In this document: positions 1-12,332 of the stretch, piece after piece
How positions within the stretch are numbered: the stretch's first letter is position 1
How the letters are laid out: every line of letters begins with the position of its first letter
Assembly (NCBI GenBank): GCA_963573385.1
Contig: CAUYLG010048133.1
Location: 1 to 64,000, forward strand
Reading direction: 5' to 3'
Source of the DNA: Cacajao melanocephalus
Lineage: Eukaryota; Chordata; Mammalia; Primates; Pitheciidae
DNA length: 64,000 nucleotides
Notes under the pieces: model-generated
What the model saw: the letters and a program-made list of their open reading frames with translations, nothing else
What the model was told of the DNA's origin: nothing
Databases searched by the model: none
Translations under genes and position numbers: made by a program

Positions 1-2349
1 GGAGGTGGGGGTGAGGGGCTTCTAACATTCGGAGGGCCAGGAGACTTTTGACATTCTGATTGTTACTTAAGCGGTTAACAAAAGTCAAAATAAGCATTTG
101 TTTACACATTGTCTGGGTAGGGTGGAAATTACAAGTCGCAGGGGCCAAGATGGCCTGGGTTTGGACTGCTTGTCACATTACGGGTTACAGAGAGCAGTTT
201 AAACAGAAAGCCAAGGTATGGTTGAGGTATGCAGTTTTATGGGGCTTTTTACCATGTCACAGAAGGACTTGAGGACTCTTAGGAAATGCGTCATTAATAA
301 TCACAGCATCCCTGGACGTGGGCACAGGTGGCATTCCCAGGTAACAGATGACGGGTTTTGAGCAGAATGTTGGGGAGGTTAGAGCATAAATTAATAGGAC
401 AATAAATAAAGGTGTGAGGACAGACTGGGCTGTTACCAACAATCTAGCCAGCACTTTAGCACTGGGATTCCCTTTCCCCCCTGAGCTGCCTATGCCAGAT
501 GACCACCAAGCATTTGTTTTTAATCTAGTGCTGTCCCTGGGACTAATATTCAAGGGCATAAAGAACTTGTCGCTTCTGTTTTGATTTTTTTTTTTTTTTT
601 TTTGCTTAGTAACAGCAAATTTCAGTGTAGTTTGTAAGAGTTCCTTTGAATGGTACTGCACAAATCGTATTTAAACGTTTCCCCAACTCTAATTAGAATA
701 TTGTTTTATTACACTGCACATTTCCTAAATCTCACACTAATTAAATGTATATTGTACTTCATTATTACCAACAAAAACTATCTGTGCTCAAGATTTATGG
801 TTGTGTACTGCAGTGGTTGACGAGTGTATCAGCATTTCAATTGCAAATGCATTTCAGAGGTTTAAGCTTATCTGGAAAATTAATTGCATTTGAAAACTTG
901 GCGCAGCCTGTTCTTATGCACACCAGCCTGGGGGCCCCCTGTAGCTCCCGGCTTCTTTTTCTAGAACTGTTGCCAGGAGAGCTGAGTGAGGAATGGAAGA
1001 GGGGTAAGTAAAAGGAGAGGATGGATGGGGAAGAGTGGAATGCCGCCTTTTCTCGAAGCCTTTCCACCAATCACTGGAATCTATCTGGAGGGAAAGTAAA
1101 AATCTTTCTCTGCCTAATGAACATGGTGAGTGGACGGAGGCTGGGTTCCCAGCACTCCATTAGCAAGCCAGCCAGGTGCTGGCTGCTGTCAAAACTGGCA
1201 TTCTTTTTCCTTTGTTTTTTATTTTTTAAAGCAAAGATTTTTAGCATTTTGTTTTTAGTTGATCTCAGCTGTGGAGTTTCAAGATACGCAGGTATTTGTT
1301 GGCTTAGAAGTAGGTGGATGACCCTTGAAGGTAACTGGACGTTTTCCTGCCAGCTTGTCTGCTCAACTTTCCAAAGGGAAGGCAGGGAACATTAATTGAC
1401 AGCTACTCTGGCTAGTGGCCTGACAACTCAGGTAGGTGACATTTCTGCTTTGTGAGTTTTTATTGAACTCTGCCCAGGGGCATGAAAGAGCAGTTTTCCA
1501 AAGAAAAAACCAAGAGAGTTTACCTTTTTTTAGTTTTTATTTTACTAGGAAGGTCTTGGTAATAGACTAGGAACTCTTTTGGCTTATCCTGAACATTGAA
1601 AAGCAAAGAATATTTAATGAAAAACCTTAGGCTATATGAAACTATGCAAAGGAATTACTTTGAAAATAGCCCTGTTGAATTCAGGGCTATTTGCTTGCAA
1701 ACAGCAGAAACGAACGCACACCTCCTTAAGTAAATGGAACCTAAGAGCTGGAACCTAATGTGAGTTTGTGACTGTAAACTGAGAAGTCTTCAGGAACCAA
1801 GATTCCCATTCTTTTCATCACTCTCACCCACACTTGGCTTCGTCTCCATCTCTCCACAGTGTATTTCATTTCTACATCATTTAGGGCATCTGCTTTACCC
1901 TCTGCTTTTCACTGTGTCCTGGTTCTCTCTGCCTGACCATCCATCCATGCAGTCTCCAAATGATCCCAGCCTTGAGAGTCTAAATGGCTTTCCAGTGCCA
2001 GTGACCACTACCAACTACAATAGTTTTATGGTCTCAGTTTGAATTAATAACAGACTCATTGATCAGCTTGGGTCAGATGTCCAGCCCATGTCAAATCAGT
2101 TTTGATGGCTATGGTAGCACCATGACCACCAGATACATTACTCACTTTTGCAGAGTCTATGAAAGTGGCATTGCCAGAGAAGAGAATGTTGGATGGGCAC
2201 CAAGGCACCCATCCCAATTGTAATGCAGTAGGACCCAAGGTTTTATACATATACATGTGTATATGTATATATGTGTTTATGTACATGGAAATGGCTTAAT
2301 GACAAGCGTTATCATTTGTGAAAGATGGCTGATGTAAAATAGTTTAATT
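1..2349. other. Intergenic, no recognised gene
   Basis: Mostly unique sequence. A 22-base poly(T) run begins near 582, and a degenerate TATA/TATG microsatellite lies at about 2240-2285. Short open frames on both strands lack domains, codon bias or splice context and are treated as chance. Confidence 0.6.
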
Positions 2350-2525
2350 CAGTGGTTCTTAAGCATTAGAAGACATAAATATCCTTGGAAAGCCTATTAA
2401 AAATGCAGATACCAGGGCTCCCATCAGAGATCCTGATTGAGTAGCACAGGAATCTGTACTGCTTAATGAGTCCTTCAGGTGAATCTGATGAAAATGGTCT
2501 ATCTACCTCCTTTTGAGAAGCACTG
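2350..2525 (+). mobile_element. MER5A-like hAT-Charlie nonautonomous element
   Basis: It begins cagtggttcttaag and ends tttgagaagcactg, the inverted hAT-Charlie termini. The internal aaaatgcagat, gatcctgattgag and gtgaatctgatg segments match my recollection of MER5A, and the length is right for a near-complete copy. Confidence 0.75.
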
Positions 2526-3237
2526 GTTTCTCAGCTATTAAAGTGCATTCAGGTGTAATAAGTGATCAGTGGTGAAGAATTTCTTTGATGATACTATGGT
2601 AGCCAACAAGGACTTCTGACTCACCCATAGTTCTGAAACAGGTTAGAGAGCAACTATGAATTGCTTCCTACATCTAAGCTTCGACTGGGATTTAGTGATA
2701 TGCATGTGTAAAAAGTTCAGGAGCCTATTCAGAGAAACCCCAAGTGTTTGTGTTTCACTACATGTAGTTCCTGTCTGAGAAATAAAAGGTAAGTTAATTA
2801 TGAAATAACATGATCGTACTAATAATGCCATAGCAGTCAGCACTACAGTGAAACATGCCAGAATTGATTACATTAACTTGCCTGGGAGGATTGATACTAA
2901 ACTGTCAGGAGTAACATGAAAGAAGTTTCCATGCTATTAGCCCCACCTTACAGGAACATTATTATAGAAGATAATTTAATGTCTTTCATCTTTGTTTCCA
3001 GCATTTCATACCTTGCTGGAAATGCTAATTTTAAAGAGCACACATTTGTAATTTATCATCCCCAAAGTTAAAAATACACTCCACGTTTGCAAGCTTGCTG
3101 TTTCAAGTGTGTTTCAGAATAGTTTCAGGTTTGCTATTGGGGCAAATATCTACTTCACAGAGCTCAGAGTTCAGCATATTTTATTGGGTGGAAAAAACAA
3201 AGTGGTTGAGGAAGAATGAAATTAAAAAGAAATTAAA
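2526..3237. other. Intergenic, nothing recognised
   Basis: AT-rich unique sequence with no recognisable gene or repeat family. Confidence 0.5.
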
Positions 3238-3511
3238 GGCCGGGCGTCATGGCTCATGCCTGTAATCCCAGCCCTTTGGGAGGCTGATGTGGGCAAATCA
3301 CTTGAGGTCAGGAGTTTGAGACCATCCTGGCCAACATGGTGAAACCCCTCTCTACTAAAAATACAAAAAATTGGCTGGGTGCAGTGGGACATGCCTGTAA
3401 TCCCAGCTACTCGGGATGCTGAGGCACGAGAATCTCTTGAACCTGGGAGGCGGAGGTTGCAGTGAGCCGAGATTGCAGCACATCACTTCAGCCTCTCAAA
3501 AAAAAAAAAAA
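3238..3511 (+). repeat. Alu element (AluS-like)
   Basis: It starts ggccgggcgtcatggctcatg, carries both Alu arms with the A-rich middle, and ends in an A tail. The 3' arm is shortened just before the tail (agcctctcaaaa). Confidence 0.95.
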
Positions 3512-3606
3512 TTTAAGATATGAGGTTTGTACAGCCCATACATCATCATCTTTCCACATGAAGCACAGAGGGTGGTTTTCCAGGCGCGTGGCACCTGTGT
3601 TCATTT

Positions 3607-3655
3607 AAATGATTACACATTCAACCAAATTTGAATGTGTGATGTGCAATCATTT
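3607..3655. repeat. Imperfect inverted repeat
   Basis: The left arm 3607-3624 (aaatgattacacattcaa) is the reverse complement of the right arm 3631-3655, apart from about 7 extra bases in the right arm. The spacer is 6 bases. Confidence 0.7.
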
Positions 3656-3979
3656 GAATCGCTCATTATACATTAAAATAAACTGACACAAACACAACTC
3701 GTTCTCTGCTGCTTTTGAGAAACTAAGCAAATTAAATGAAATGAAGGTGATGCTAGGCTGCAAGATTTGACATACAAAGGAATCAGAAAATTCAGAATTA
3801 TGTCTGATAGTGATCAAATAGTTTTCAGCCCTGTTGTGCAATTAGAAAAGCAGCAAAAGGAAGGACAGTATCTACTCTCTGCCTTGGACCACCATGTCTG
3901 AGACCCCCAGACCACTTGCTTCGCACTGGGCTTTGGGTGCTAGCCAAGGGATCATGTAGCAGAAAGGGAAAGAGGAGAG

Positions 3980-4066
3980 AAAAAGCAATTTAAAAAGGCA
4001 AGTGAAAGGAGAGAATGGAGAAAAAAAAAAAAAGCAATAAAAATGGCAAGTGAAAGGAGGGAATGT
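3980..4066. repeat. Tandem duplication, about 50-bp unit
   Basis: aaaagcaatttaaaaaggca...gagagaatg is followed by a second, slightly changed copy (aaaagcaataaaaatggca...gagggaatg), separated by an A run. Confidence 0.75.
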
Positions 4067-4619
4067 AGTCCTCAGGGAAGTGCTTACATTTCTCCCAGTT
4101 TTCCCATTATGATTGCCTATGGTCACTCTCTCCTCCTTTTTTTAAAAAAATTATGACCAGTGTTTGAGCCATTTGAATGGGCTCTGATCCCTCAATCCAC
4201 TAAAACTGTGTTTTCACGGTTTAATCATCTTGCTAAATCCAAATGTCCTATCTTTGTTGACCTGTCAGCATTTGAAGTGATTGACACCCCCCGCTCCCAC
4301 TCCTTCTTGAAATACCTTCTTATCTTGGCTTCCAAGAAAACACACTCTTCTAGTTTTCCTCCACCTTTTCTCATAACCATTCCTTCTAAGTCTCCTCCTC
4401 CCCCTCCTCCCCCTGATCAATGTTGAATGATTGGCAAATGTCAGAGCTTGGTTTTGTATGGGCTGCTTTTCTGTCTTTCAGTGATCACATCTAGGCTTAC
4501 ACATGCATACAGATGAATCAAAATTTTTATGTCTGGGTCTAAAAGCATCCCTGAACTCCATGTTTATATATCAAATGCTTATTTGATGTCCTTATCTGGG
4601 AATCTTACAAAGATCTGAA

Positions 4620-5525
4620 ACTTAAAATTTTTTATTTTTAATTTTTGTGGATACATAGTAGGTATAGATATTTATGGGGTGCAGAAGATGTTTTGATACT
4701 GGCATGAAATGTGAAATAAGCATATCATGGAGAAAGGGGTATTCATCCCCTCAAGCATTTATCCCTTGAGTTAAATACAATCCAATTACACTCTTTATGT
4801 TATTTTTAAATATGCAATTAAGTTATTTACTACAGTCTCCCTGTTGTGCTATCAAATAGTAGGTCTTCTTTCTTTCTATTTTTTTTTGTATCCCTTAACT
4901 ATCCCCATTTTTTCTCCCCTCTAAACCCCCACTACCCGTTTCCTAGTAACCATTCTACTCTTTATGTCCATGAATTCAGTTTTCTTTATTTTTAGATCCC
5001 AGAAATAAGTGAGAACTTGCAATGTTTGTCTTCCTGTGCCTGGCTTATTTCACTTAACCTAGTAATCTCCAGTTCCATCCATGTTGTTGCAAGTGACTGG
5101 ATCTCATTTCTTTTTATGGCTGAATAGAACTCCATGTACCTCATTTTCTTTATGTATTCATCTGTTAGTGGACACAGGTTGCTTCCAAATCTTAGCTCTT
5201 GTAAACAGTGCTGCGACAAACATAGAAGTGCAGATATTTCTTCCATATGCTGATTTCCTTTCTTTTGGGTGTATACCCAGCAGTGGGATTGCTGGATTAT
5301 ATGGTAGCTTGAGTTTTAGTTTTTTGAGGAACCTCCAAACTGTTCTTTATAGTGTTTCTACTAATTTACATTCTCAACAGTGTAAAAAGTTCCCTTTTCT
5401 CCACATCCTCTCCAGCATTTGTTATTGCCTGCCTTTTGGATGTAAGCCATTTTAACCGGGGTTAGATGATGTCTTATTGCAGCTTTGATTTGCATTTCTC
5501 TGAAGAAAGATCTGAAATTTAACAT
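4620..5525 (-). mobile_element. L1 3' end (L1MA/L1PB age), minus strand
   Basis: The plus strand starts with the reverse complement of an L1 3' UTR (tttttatttttaatttttgtgg...). It then reads antisense through the ORF2 C-terminus (the region of the reverse complement of ccatggagtactatgc and the GIYTQKK-type segment). The element is 5'-truncated at the junction with the next L1. Confidence 0.85.
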
Positions 5526-5529
5526 GGTG

Positions 5530-6034
5530 AAAACAAGTATGTTTATTGCGGCACTGTTCACAATAGCAAAGACTTAGAACCAACCCAAATGCCCATCGAT
5601 GATAGACTGGATAAAGAAAATGTGACACATATACACCATGGAATACTATGCAGCCATAAAAAAAGATGAGTTCATGTTCTTTGCTGGGACATGGATGAAA
5701 CTGGAAACCATCATTCTCAGCAAACTGACACAAGAACAGAAAACCAAACCCGCATGTTCTCACTCATAAGTGGGTGTTAAACAATGAGAACACATGGTCA
5801 CAGGGAGGGGAACATCACACACTGGGGCCTGGGGGCAGGGGGCTAGGGGAGGAATAGCAGGGGGTAGGGGGATTGGGGAGGGATAGCATTAGGGGAAATA
5901 CCTAATGTAGATGACAGGGCGATGAATGCAGCAAACCACCATCATGGCACGTGTATACCTATGTAACAAACCTGCACATTCTGCACACGTACCCCAGAAC
6001 TTGAAGTATAATGAATACCTTAAAAAAAATTTTT
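5530..6034 (+). mobile_element. L1PA 3' end, plus strand, 5'-truncated
   Basis: It reads sense through the ORF2 C-terminus (tggaatactatgcagccata) and the 3' UTR (ggggcctgggggcaggggg, aacaaacctgcacattctgc). It ends in a short A run near 6025. It lies head-to-head with the minus-strand L1 on its left. Confidence 0.9.
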
Positions 6035-6049
6035 TTTTGTTAACACTGA

Positions 6050-6560
6050 TCTCTTCTACTTAATCATCTCCATCTGCTAGTTACTCAGGCAAACAAAAAA
6101 AGTTATTTTCATTCATCTTTTTCTCTCTTCACCCTGCATCCAATTCACTGGCCTGTCCACTCAAGACTGCTATGTCCAAAATGTTTCCCAAATCTATCAG
6201 GTACCATCCACCACTGTTCCTCCCCTTGATAAATTGATAACAGGTTTCTCTGCATCTCAGTAGCCAGAATGTTCTTTTTCCCCAAATTTCTCTATCTTTA
6301 CTAACATCACCCTTGTCAACCTACCATCAGATTTTTTTCTGGCTACTACAATTGTCTCTCTCGATTGATCTCCTAACTCAGCAACCAAAGGTGTTCTCTA
6401 AGAATACAAATCAGATTTGACACTTCTTGTAGGAAATTCCTATTATATTTAGAATAAAATTCAAAATTAGCATGGCCTTAAAAGACCTATTCTTAAATTC
6501 TATGGCCACATTTCTATAATTCCTAATCTCACAGAATGTTCTTTTAAAAACTTAAATCAA
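6050..6560 (+). repeat. Ancient interspersed repeat, family unresolved
   Basis: The order of segments (ccaattcactggcc..., agattgtctctctcgattgatctcctaact, aaaattcaaaattagcatggcctta) resembles a widespread decayed mammalian L1M/L2-type 3' sequence. I cannot name it with confidence. 6560-7156 shows nothing further. Confidence 0.4.
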
Positions 6561-7156
6561 TTTTGTTGTTCCTCAGATTAAAAACTGTCAAAGTCTAGTA
6601 ATTCTTACCACATTGTACAATGAAATGTCTGTTAGGAATGTTTTTTGGTTCCAAGTAATGGAAAAACTGACTAATGATGCCTTGAACAAAAAGGGATTTA
6701 TTTTTCTCATAGAACAAGAAAACCCGAGTAAGCAATTAGTAGTATTGGTGCAGCTGTTTAATGATTCTATGAAGTACTCAGATCCTTTCTTTTTCCTCTC
6801 AGCATGTTCACATTTCACCTTATGCTTCTTGCCTCATGATCCTAAGATAGTTCTTACAGCTCCAGACATCACATATCACATCTATATCTGTGTTTAAGAT
6901 AAGAAAAAGGGGGAGGAGATAAGAGCTATACCAGCAAACTCATTTCTGTTCCAGGCTTTTTAAATTTATCATTTCTTTCAGCAGAATGTGTTTTCCCCAG
7001 ATTTTCATATGATTTTCTTCTTGTAACTATTTAGGTCATAGCACAAATGTCATCTCAGAAAATGAGTTAATAATCCAAAGTAGCATCTCCTTTTTGTTCC
7101 ATGTCACTATCTGTTTTTTGGTTTTGGTTGTTTTTCATATAGAAATCTATATATTA

Positions 7157-7566
7157 ATTTGCTAGGGCAGTTGTGACAAATTATCACAGACTGAGTGGCT
7201 GAAACAATTCATTGTTTCTGAAATTTATTGCTTCACTGTTCTGGAGCCTAGAAGTCTGAGATCAAGATGTTGGCAGGATTGGTACCTTATGAGGGCTTTG
7301 AAGGAAAGATCTGTTCCAGGCCTCGCTCTTTGGCATGTAGATGGATGTTTACTTCTTGTGGAGGTTTATCTTCCCTTTGTAAGTTTCCGTGTCTGAATTC
7401 CTTCCTCTTATAATAATACCAGTCTTATTAGATTCCACCTAATGACCTCATTTTAACTTGATGTCCTCTATGAAGACTCTACATCTAAATAAGGTCACAA
7501 TCTGAGGTACTGTGTTCAGCATTTCCAAAAGTGAATTTAGGGGAAGGGCAAAATTCAACCCATAAC
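7157..7566 (+). repeat. Mammalian interspersed repeat, class unresolved
   Basis: It runs from gctagggcagttgtgacaa through cacagactgagtggctgaaa, ttctggagcctagaagtc and cctaatgacctcattttaac to attcaacccataaca. This is a familiar high-copy mammalian repeat; I do not assign the class. Confidence 0.6.
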
Positions 7567-7617
7567 AAACCCAGTAAATATATGCTGAATGAATGCCTGA
7601 ATTTTAATCATAGGCAC

Positions 7618-7755
7618 CAATTACTGAGTGTTCACAGTGTGCCAAGCACTACATGAAGTGCTCTATCCTATCTCTGTTAATTCTTACAATAACCTAATGA
7701 AGTACTGTGTGTATTTCTTTTTACAAATGAAGAAATTTAGCTAGAGATAACAGTG
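7618..7755 (-). repeat. MIR SINE
   Basis: The minus-strand orientation of MIR core is visible: ttactgagtgttcacagtg, tgccaagcactacatgaag, acaataacctaatgaagta and acaaatgaagaaattta. Confidence 0.75.
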
Positions 7756-7930
7756 AGTAGTGTATAGAGAGAGCAGGAAGGTAGCATATTGCAGGCAGAA
7801 AGATTGTAAAGGTGGGATGTCTCCCACAAAATATGTCCTTTGAGAGGAAAATGTCCTTTGAGACATCTTTATTATCTTTGGTCATATTAAGTCATGACTA
7901 GACAAGAAGACTAAAATAGAGAGTTTTCAT

Positions 7931-9685
7931 AGGGGTTGGCCAACTCCTTTCTGTAAAGGGCCAGATGGTCCATATTTTAGGCATCCAAGTCATGTGATCT
8001 GCCATGGCTACTCAACTCTGCCACTGTAGTGTGGCAGCAGCCATGGGTAATAATGATTGTGGCTGTGTTCCAGTAAAACTTACAGCCACACCTTGGGTAT
8101 ATTGCAGGTTTGGTTTTCCACCACAGTAAACAAATATTGCAAACAAGCAAGTTACACAAATTTTTGGGTTTCCAGTGCATATAAATTTATGTTTATACTC
8201 TACTGTAATCTACTAATTATACAATAGCATTATGTCTAAAAATTCTACAAACTTTAAATAAAAAATACTTTATTACTAAATATTGCTAACAATCATCTGT
8301 GTCTTCAACAGGTCATAATCTTTTTGCTGGTGGAGGGTCTCGCCTCGATGTAGAGGGCTGCTGAGTGACCAGGGTGATAGTTGCTGAAGGTTGGGATAGT
8401 TGTGGAAGGTTCTTAGAATGAGACAGCAAGGAACTTTGTTGCCATCAATGGATTCTTTCTTTCATGAAAGATTTCTCTGTAGCATGCGATGTGGTTTCAT
8501 AGCATTTTACCCATAGTAGAACTTCTTTGAAAATTGGGGTCAATCCTCTCAAATGCCACTGCTGCTTTATTAACTAACCTGTGTAATATTCTAAATTCTT
8601 TGTTGTCATTTCAGCAGTGCTCACAGCATCTTCATCAGGAGTAGATTCCATCTCAAGAAACACTTTCTTTGCAGATCCATAAGAAACAACTTCTCATTCC
8701 TTCAAGTTTCATCATGAGATTCCAGCAATTCAGTCACATCTTTAGGCTCCAATTCTAATTCTAGTTCCTTGCTATTTCTACCACATCTACAGTTACCTCC
8801 TCCACTGAGGTCTTGAATTCCTCAAAGTCATCCACAAGAGTTGGAATCAACTTCTTCACCTCTCTGGCTCTTCACAGAACTGAAGAGTTAGGGCCTTGCT
8901 CTGGATGAGGCTTTGCCTCAAGGAAATGTTGTGACTGGTTTGGTCTTCTTTCAAGACCATTAAGACTTTCTCTATATCAGCAATAAGACTGTTTAGCTTT
9001 CTTATTATTCCTGTGTTAGCTGAAGTAGCACTTTGAATCTCCTTCCACAACTTTTCCTTTGCATCTACAACTTGGCTGTTTGGCACAAGAGGCCTAGCTT
9101 TCTTCGTATCTTGGCTCTAGGTATGCTTTCCTCACTAAGCTCATTTCCAACTTCTTATTTTAAGTGTGAGATGTGTGACTCTCATTCATTTGAACACACA
9201 GAGGCTACTGTAGGGTTGTTAATTGGCCTAACTTTAATATTTTTGTGATTCAGGAAATAGGCCCCAAAAGAGGGAGAGAGATGGGGGAACAGGCAGTCAC
9301 CTGAGCAATCACAAGACACACACATTTATGATGAAGATTGCCATCTTCTATGGGTGTGGCTTGTAGTGACCCCAAAATAATTACATCAAATATTAAATAG
9401 TAGTATCAGAAATCACTGATCTTTGATCGCTGAATGAAAAGTTTGTAATATTGTAAAGATTACCAAAATGTGACACAGATACGCAAAGTGAACATATGCT
9501 TTTGGAAAAAATGGAAAAATGGCTCCAATAGGACTTGCTCAATGCAGGCTTGCCATAAATTTGTAAAAAAAATGCAACATTTGTAAAGTGCAGTAAAGCG
9601 AGGCACAATAAAGTATGGTGTTTCTGTATTTCTAAAAGTTGGTGGCTAGCCGGATTTGGCCTATGGGGTATAGTTTCCTGAAGCC
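7931..9685 (+). mobile_element. hAT-Charlie MER element, split by Tigger1
   Basis: The left part 7931-8080 (gttggccaactcctttctg, tgtaaagggccagatggtc, ctactcaactctgcca, gtgttccagtaaaact) continues after the Tigger1 at 9629 (tttctaaaagttggtgg, ggatttggcctatggggta). The two parts join to match a MER33/MER58-like hAT element. Confidence 0.65.
8083..9626 (-). mobile_element. Tigger1 (pogo/Tc-mariner), internally deleted
   Basis: It starts cag and ends ctg, flanked by TA on both sides (8081-8082 and 9627-9628), the mariner target duplication. Antisense segments match Tigger1 transposase, including gtaatctactaattatacaa, ctttttgctggtggagggtc and catttcagcagtgctcacag. A minus-strand frame at 8856-9086 holds decayed N-terminal transposase. 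The central catalytic part is missing at a junction near 8857, so this copy is dead. Confidence 0.9.
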
Positions 9686-9689
9686 TAAA

Positions 9690-11740
9690 AGTCCTAAGGA
9701 CAATTTCACTTTGATATTCTTTCCTTTTGTTTTTCTAAAAGTGAACTTATTTTGCCGATTTAGAAAAGTCATGCTGACCTGCTCTCTTTTTGATGGGCAG
9801 TGTTTGCTTTCCTGTTTTGGATAAGGTTGTGGTAAACTCAAAGCCTAATAGAGATGGTTAGGACATCCAAAGATGTCCTCCAGAATGTTCTCTCCTCTGG
9901 GAAGTTCTACTTTCTCACTTAGTGTACACAAAGTGGGAGCACATTTCTTCAGTGACAAGGGAGGAGGGCCTCAGGAGAGGAGAGATGAATGGAACAGAAG
10001 TGTACAACGTGTCAAGCCTGAGAGTCTCCTGGCTCAGGGATGGACAAACATGTGGCTTTGGTGCCAGTTATTCCAATTCTCTGTGACTTGTTTTCTTCCT
10101 GATGATGTAGAAAAACACATTTTATTTAAGGACATAATCCACCTTATAGGTAATCTGGATAAAAATACTTGATAAGTAAGCAGGGGAAATGAGGCCTAAT
10201 TTAGGGGTGCCAAAGAATTCTCTCTTGTTGCCAGAACATTTATATTTTCAACTTGTGAATCCTTTTGCTCTTATCAGCCTTTGATGAGTTTTCTCATATT
10301 TTCTCCTGATTACAGGCCTAAAGACTGATTTTTTTTTTCCCTTCTTACTGTCTTCCTGCCCCACTGTAGTCTGGGGGTTCTTCTTTCTTCAGGTCTGGAC
10401 TCAGAATGAGATGGAGCTTCCCATCAGCCCCATCCTCCACCCCTTCGGCAGTGTCCTTAGGAGGCCACATGCAACTTATCTTAAGTAGTTTACTACCAAA
10501 GCAACCTGGGAACAAAGAAGGGATAACGAAAGTGAACATGGGAGTTACATGATGGATAAAGATTTTATAGTAGTGGAAACTGGTTTGATATTCCTTTGTG
10601 TCTTTATTTTCTTTTTCTAAGTAAGAAAACATTTTTTTTTAATTACAAGAGTAATAAATGGACCTCTGTTTTTGCTACTATGGTAGACTAGCTATACTGA
10701 AAAGCCATCTAATATAAAACTTGTAGGAATGCTAGCTAAATGCAACAAACGTCCTTTAAACACATAGCTGAAATTGTAGGACTATAAGAGAAATCTCCAA
10801 GGGACTAAAACAAAGAAGGAGCTGGAAACCTGTGTGGCAATTTCATCCTGAAGTACTGGCTTCTGAGGGACGTTTGTCAGTTTTAATAACCAAGTGGCTT
10901 CCCTTCCAATGGCAGAACAGGAGGTAAGAGATGGGGCTTTAGATCCACTCAGGGTAGAAGGTTGGTTCTCTAAAGCCAGGACCTCAAGGGATACATCTTA
11001 AATCAAAGTATGGAGTAGAAAAAAATTCAGCTGTCTGCAAAGGGAAATAACAAAGACACTTGTATATCATGGCCCAAGCTCTAGGTTATTTTAAAAAAAA
11101 AATCTACTCTGATGTAATCAAGGCCTTCCCATACGTGGGTTTGGATTGTATTTGTACTACTTGAATCTGTAGGAAATCCTAGTTGGGGTATCAGAGTGGT
11201 TCTTGTTTGGAGGACCCCAGGGTTCTTGGCAGAAGCAAATACACATCCCCCATGGAGGCTGTCTGAACAGTCTCTGCAGCATTCTTACAGGTTAAATCCC
11301 AAATATGATTTCTGAGTCCAAAATTTCAGAACACACAGGACATGAAACATTTTGTGTAAAAATGTTAGCAGAAACAAACAAAAGCAAAATTAGATCCCCA
11401 AGACCTGATATGGGAGTTATTAGATACAGATTATAACCATCATTAGCAGTATAGTGTATTATTATTAATACATATGTTAGAAGATTCGATTAATTAGGAA
11501 GATATAATTCTAAATTCATGTACCTAAAAACTAGGTCAAAAGTATAAAGCAAAGTTTTGTAAAACTCAGGTAGAAACTGTAAAACTTACCACCAAAGTGA
11601 AAGAAGACTTTCACAGAAATCTTTTGTTAGATCACGTACACCCAAAATTAGTAAGACCATGAGTTAAACTGCAAAATGAATAAAACTGAGCTGTTGCACA
11701 TATATATAAGCCTGTACCCAGCAATTAGCAAAATATATTT
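9690..11740. other. Intergenic, no recognised gene
   Basis: Unique-looking sequence. Open frames at 9873-10172 and 10345-10632 have no domain, splice partner or promoter context that I can see. A short 8-bp perfect hairpin occurs at 9860-9879. Confidence 0.5.
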
Positions 11741-11807
11741 ATTTGTATTGTGGTAAAATATACACAACATAAAATTTACCATCTTTTTTATTATTATCAT
11801 CATCATT

Positions 11808-12200
<393 letters not shown>

Positions 12201-12233
12201 TAAATTCTTACACCCATTAAAAAAATCACTCCA

Positions 12234-12332
12234 CGCTGGGTTGAGTGGTGCATGCCTATAGTTCCAGCTTTGAGTCCAAAGTTTGAGGCCAGCCTGAATG
12301 ACATAGACTCATCCCGAAAAAAAAAAAAAAAA
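12234..12332 (+). repeat. FLAM (Alu left monomer)
   Basis: A single Alu arm (ctgggttgagtggtgcatgc ... agcctgaatgacatagact) followed by an A tail. Confidence 0.75.

Noticed and set aside
582..603. Poly(T) run as the tail of a minus-strand retrocopy
   Set aside because: The adjacent sequence matches no gene I recognise and no target duplication is visible.
1021..1395. 124-codon plus-strand frame
   Set aside because: No domain, no splice or promoter context, atypical composition; no support for a gene.
9860..9879. 8-bp perfect hairpin as a terminator or operator
   Set aside because: No transcription unit nearby, and such short palindromes are common by chance.
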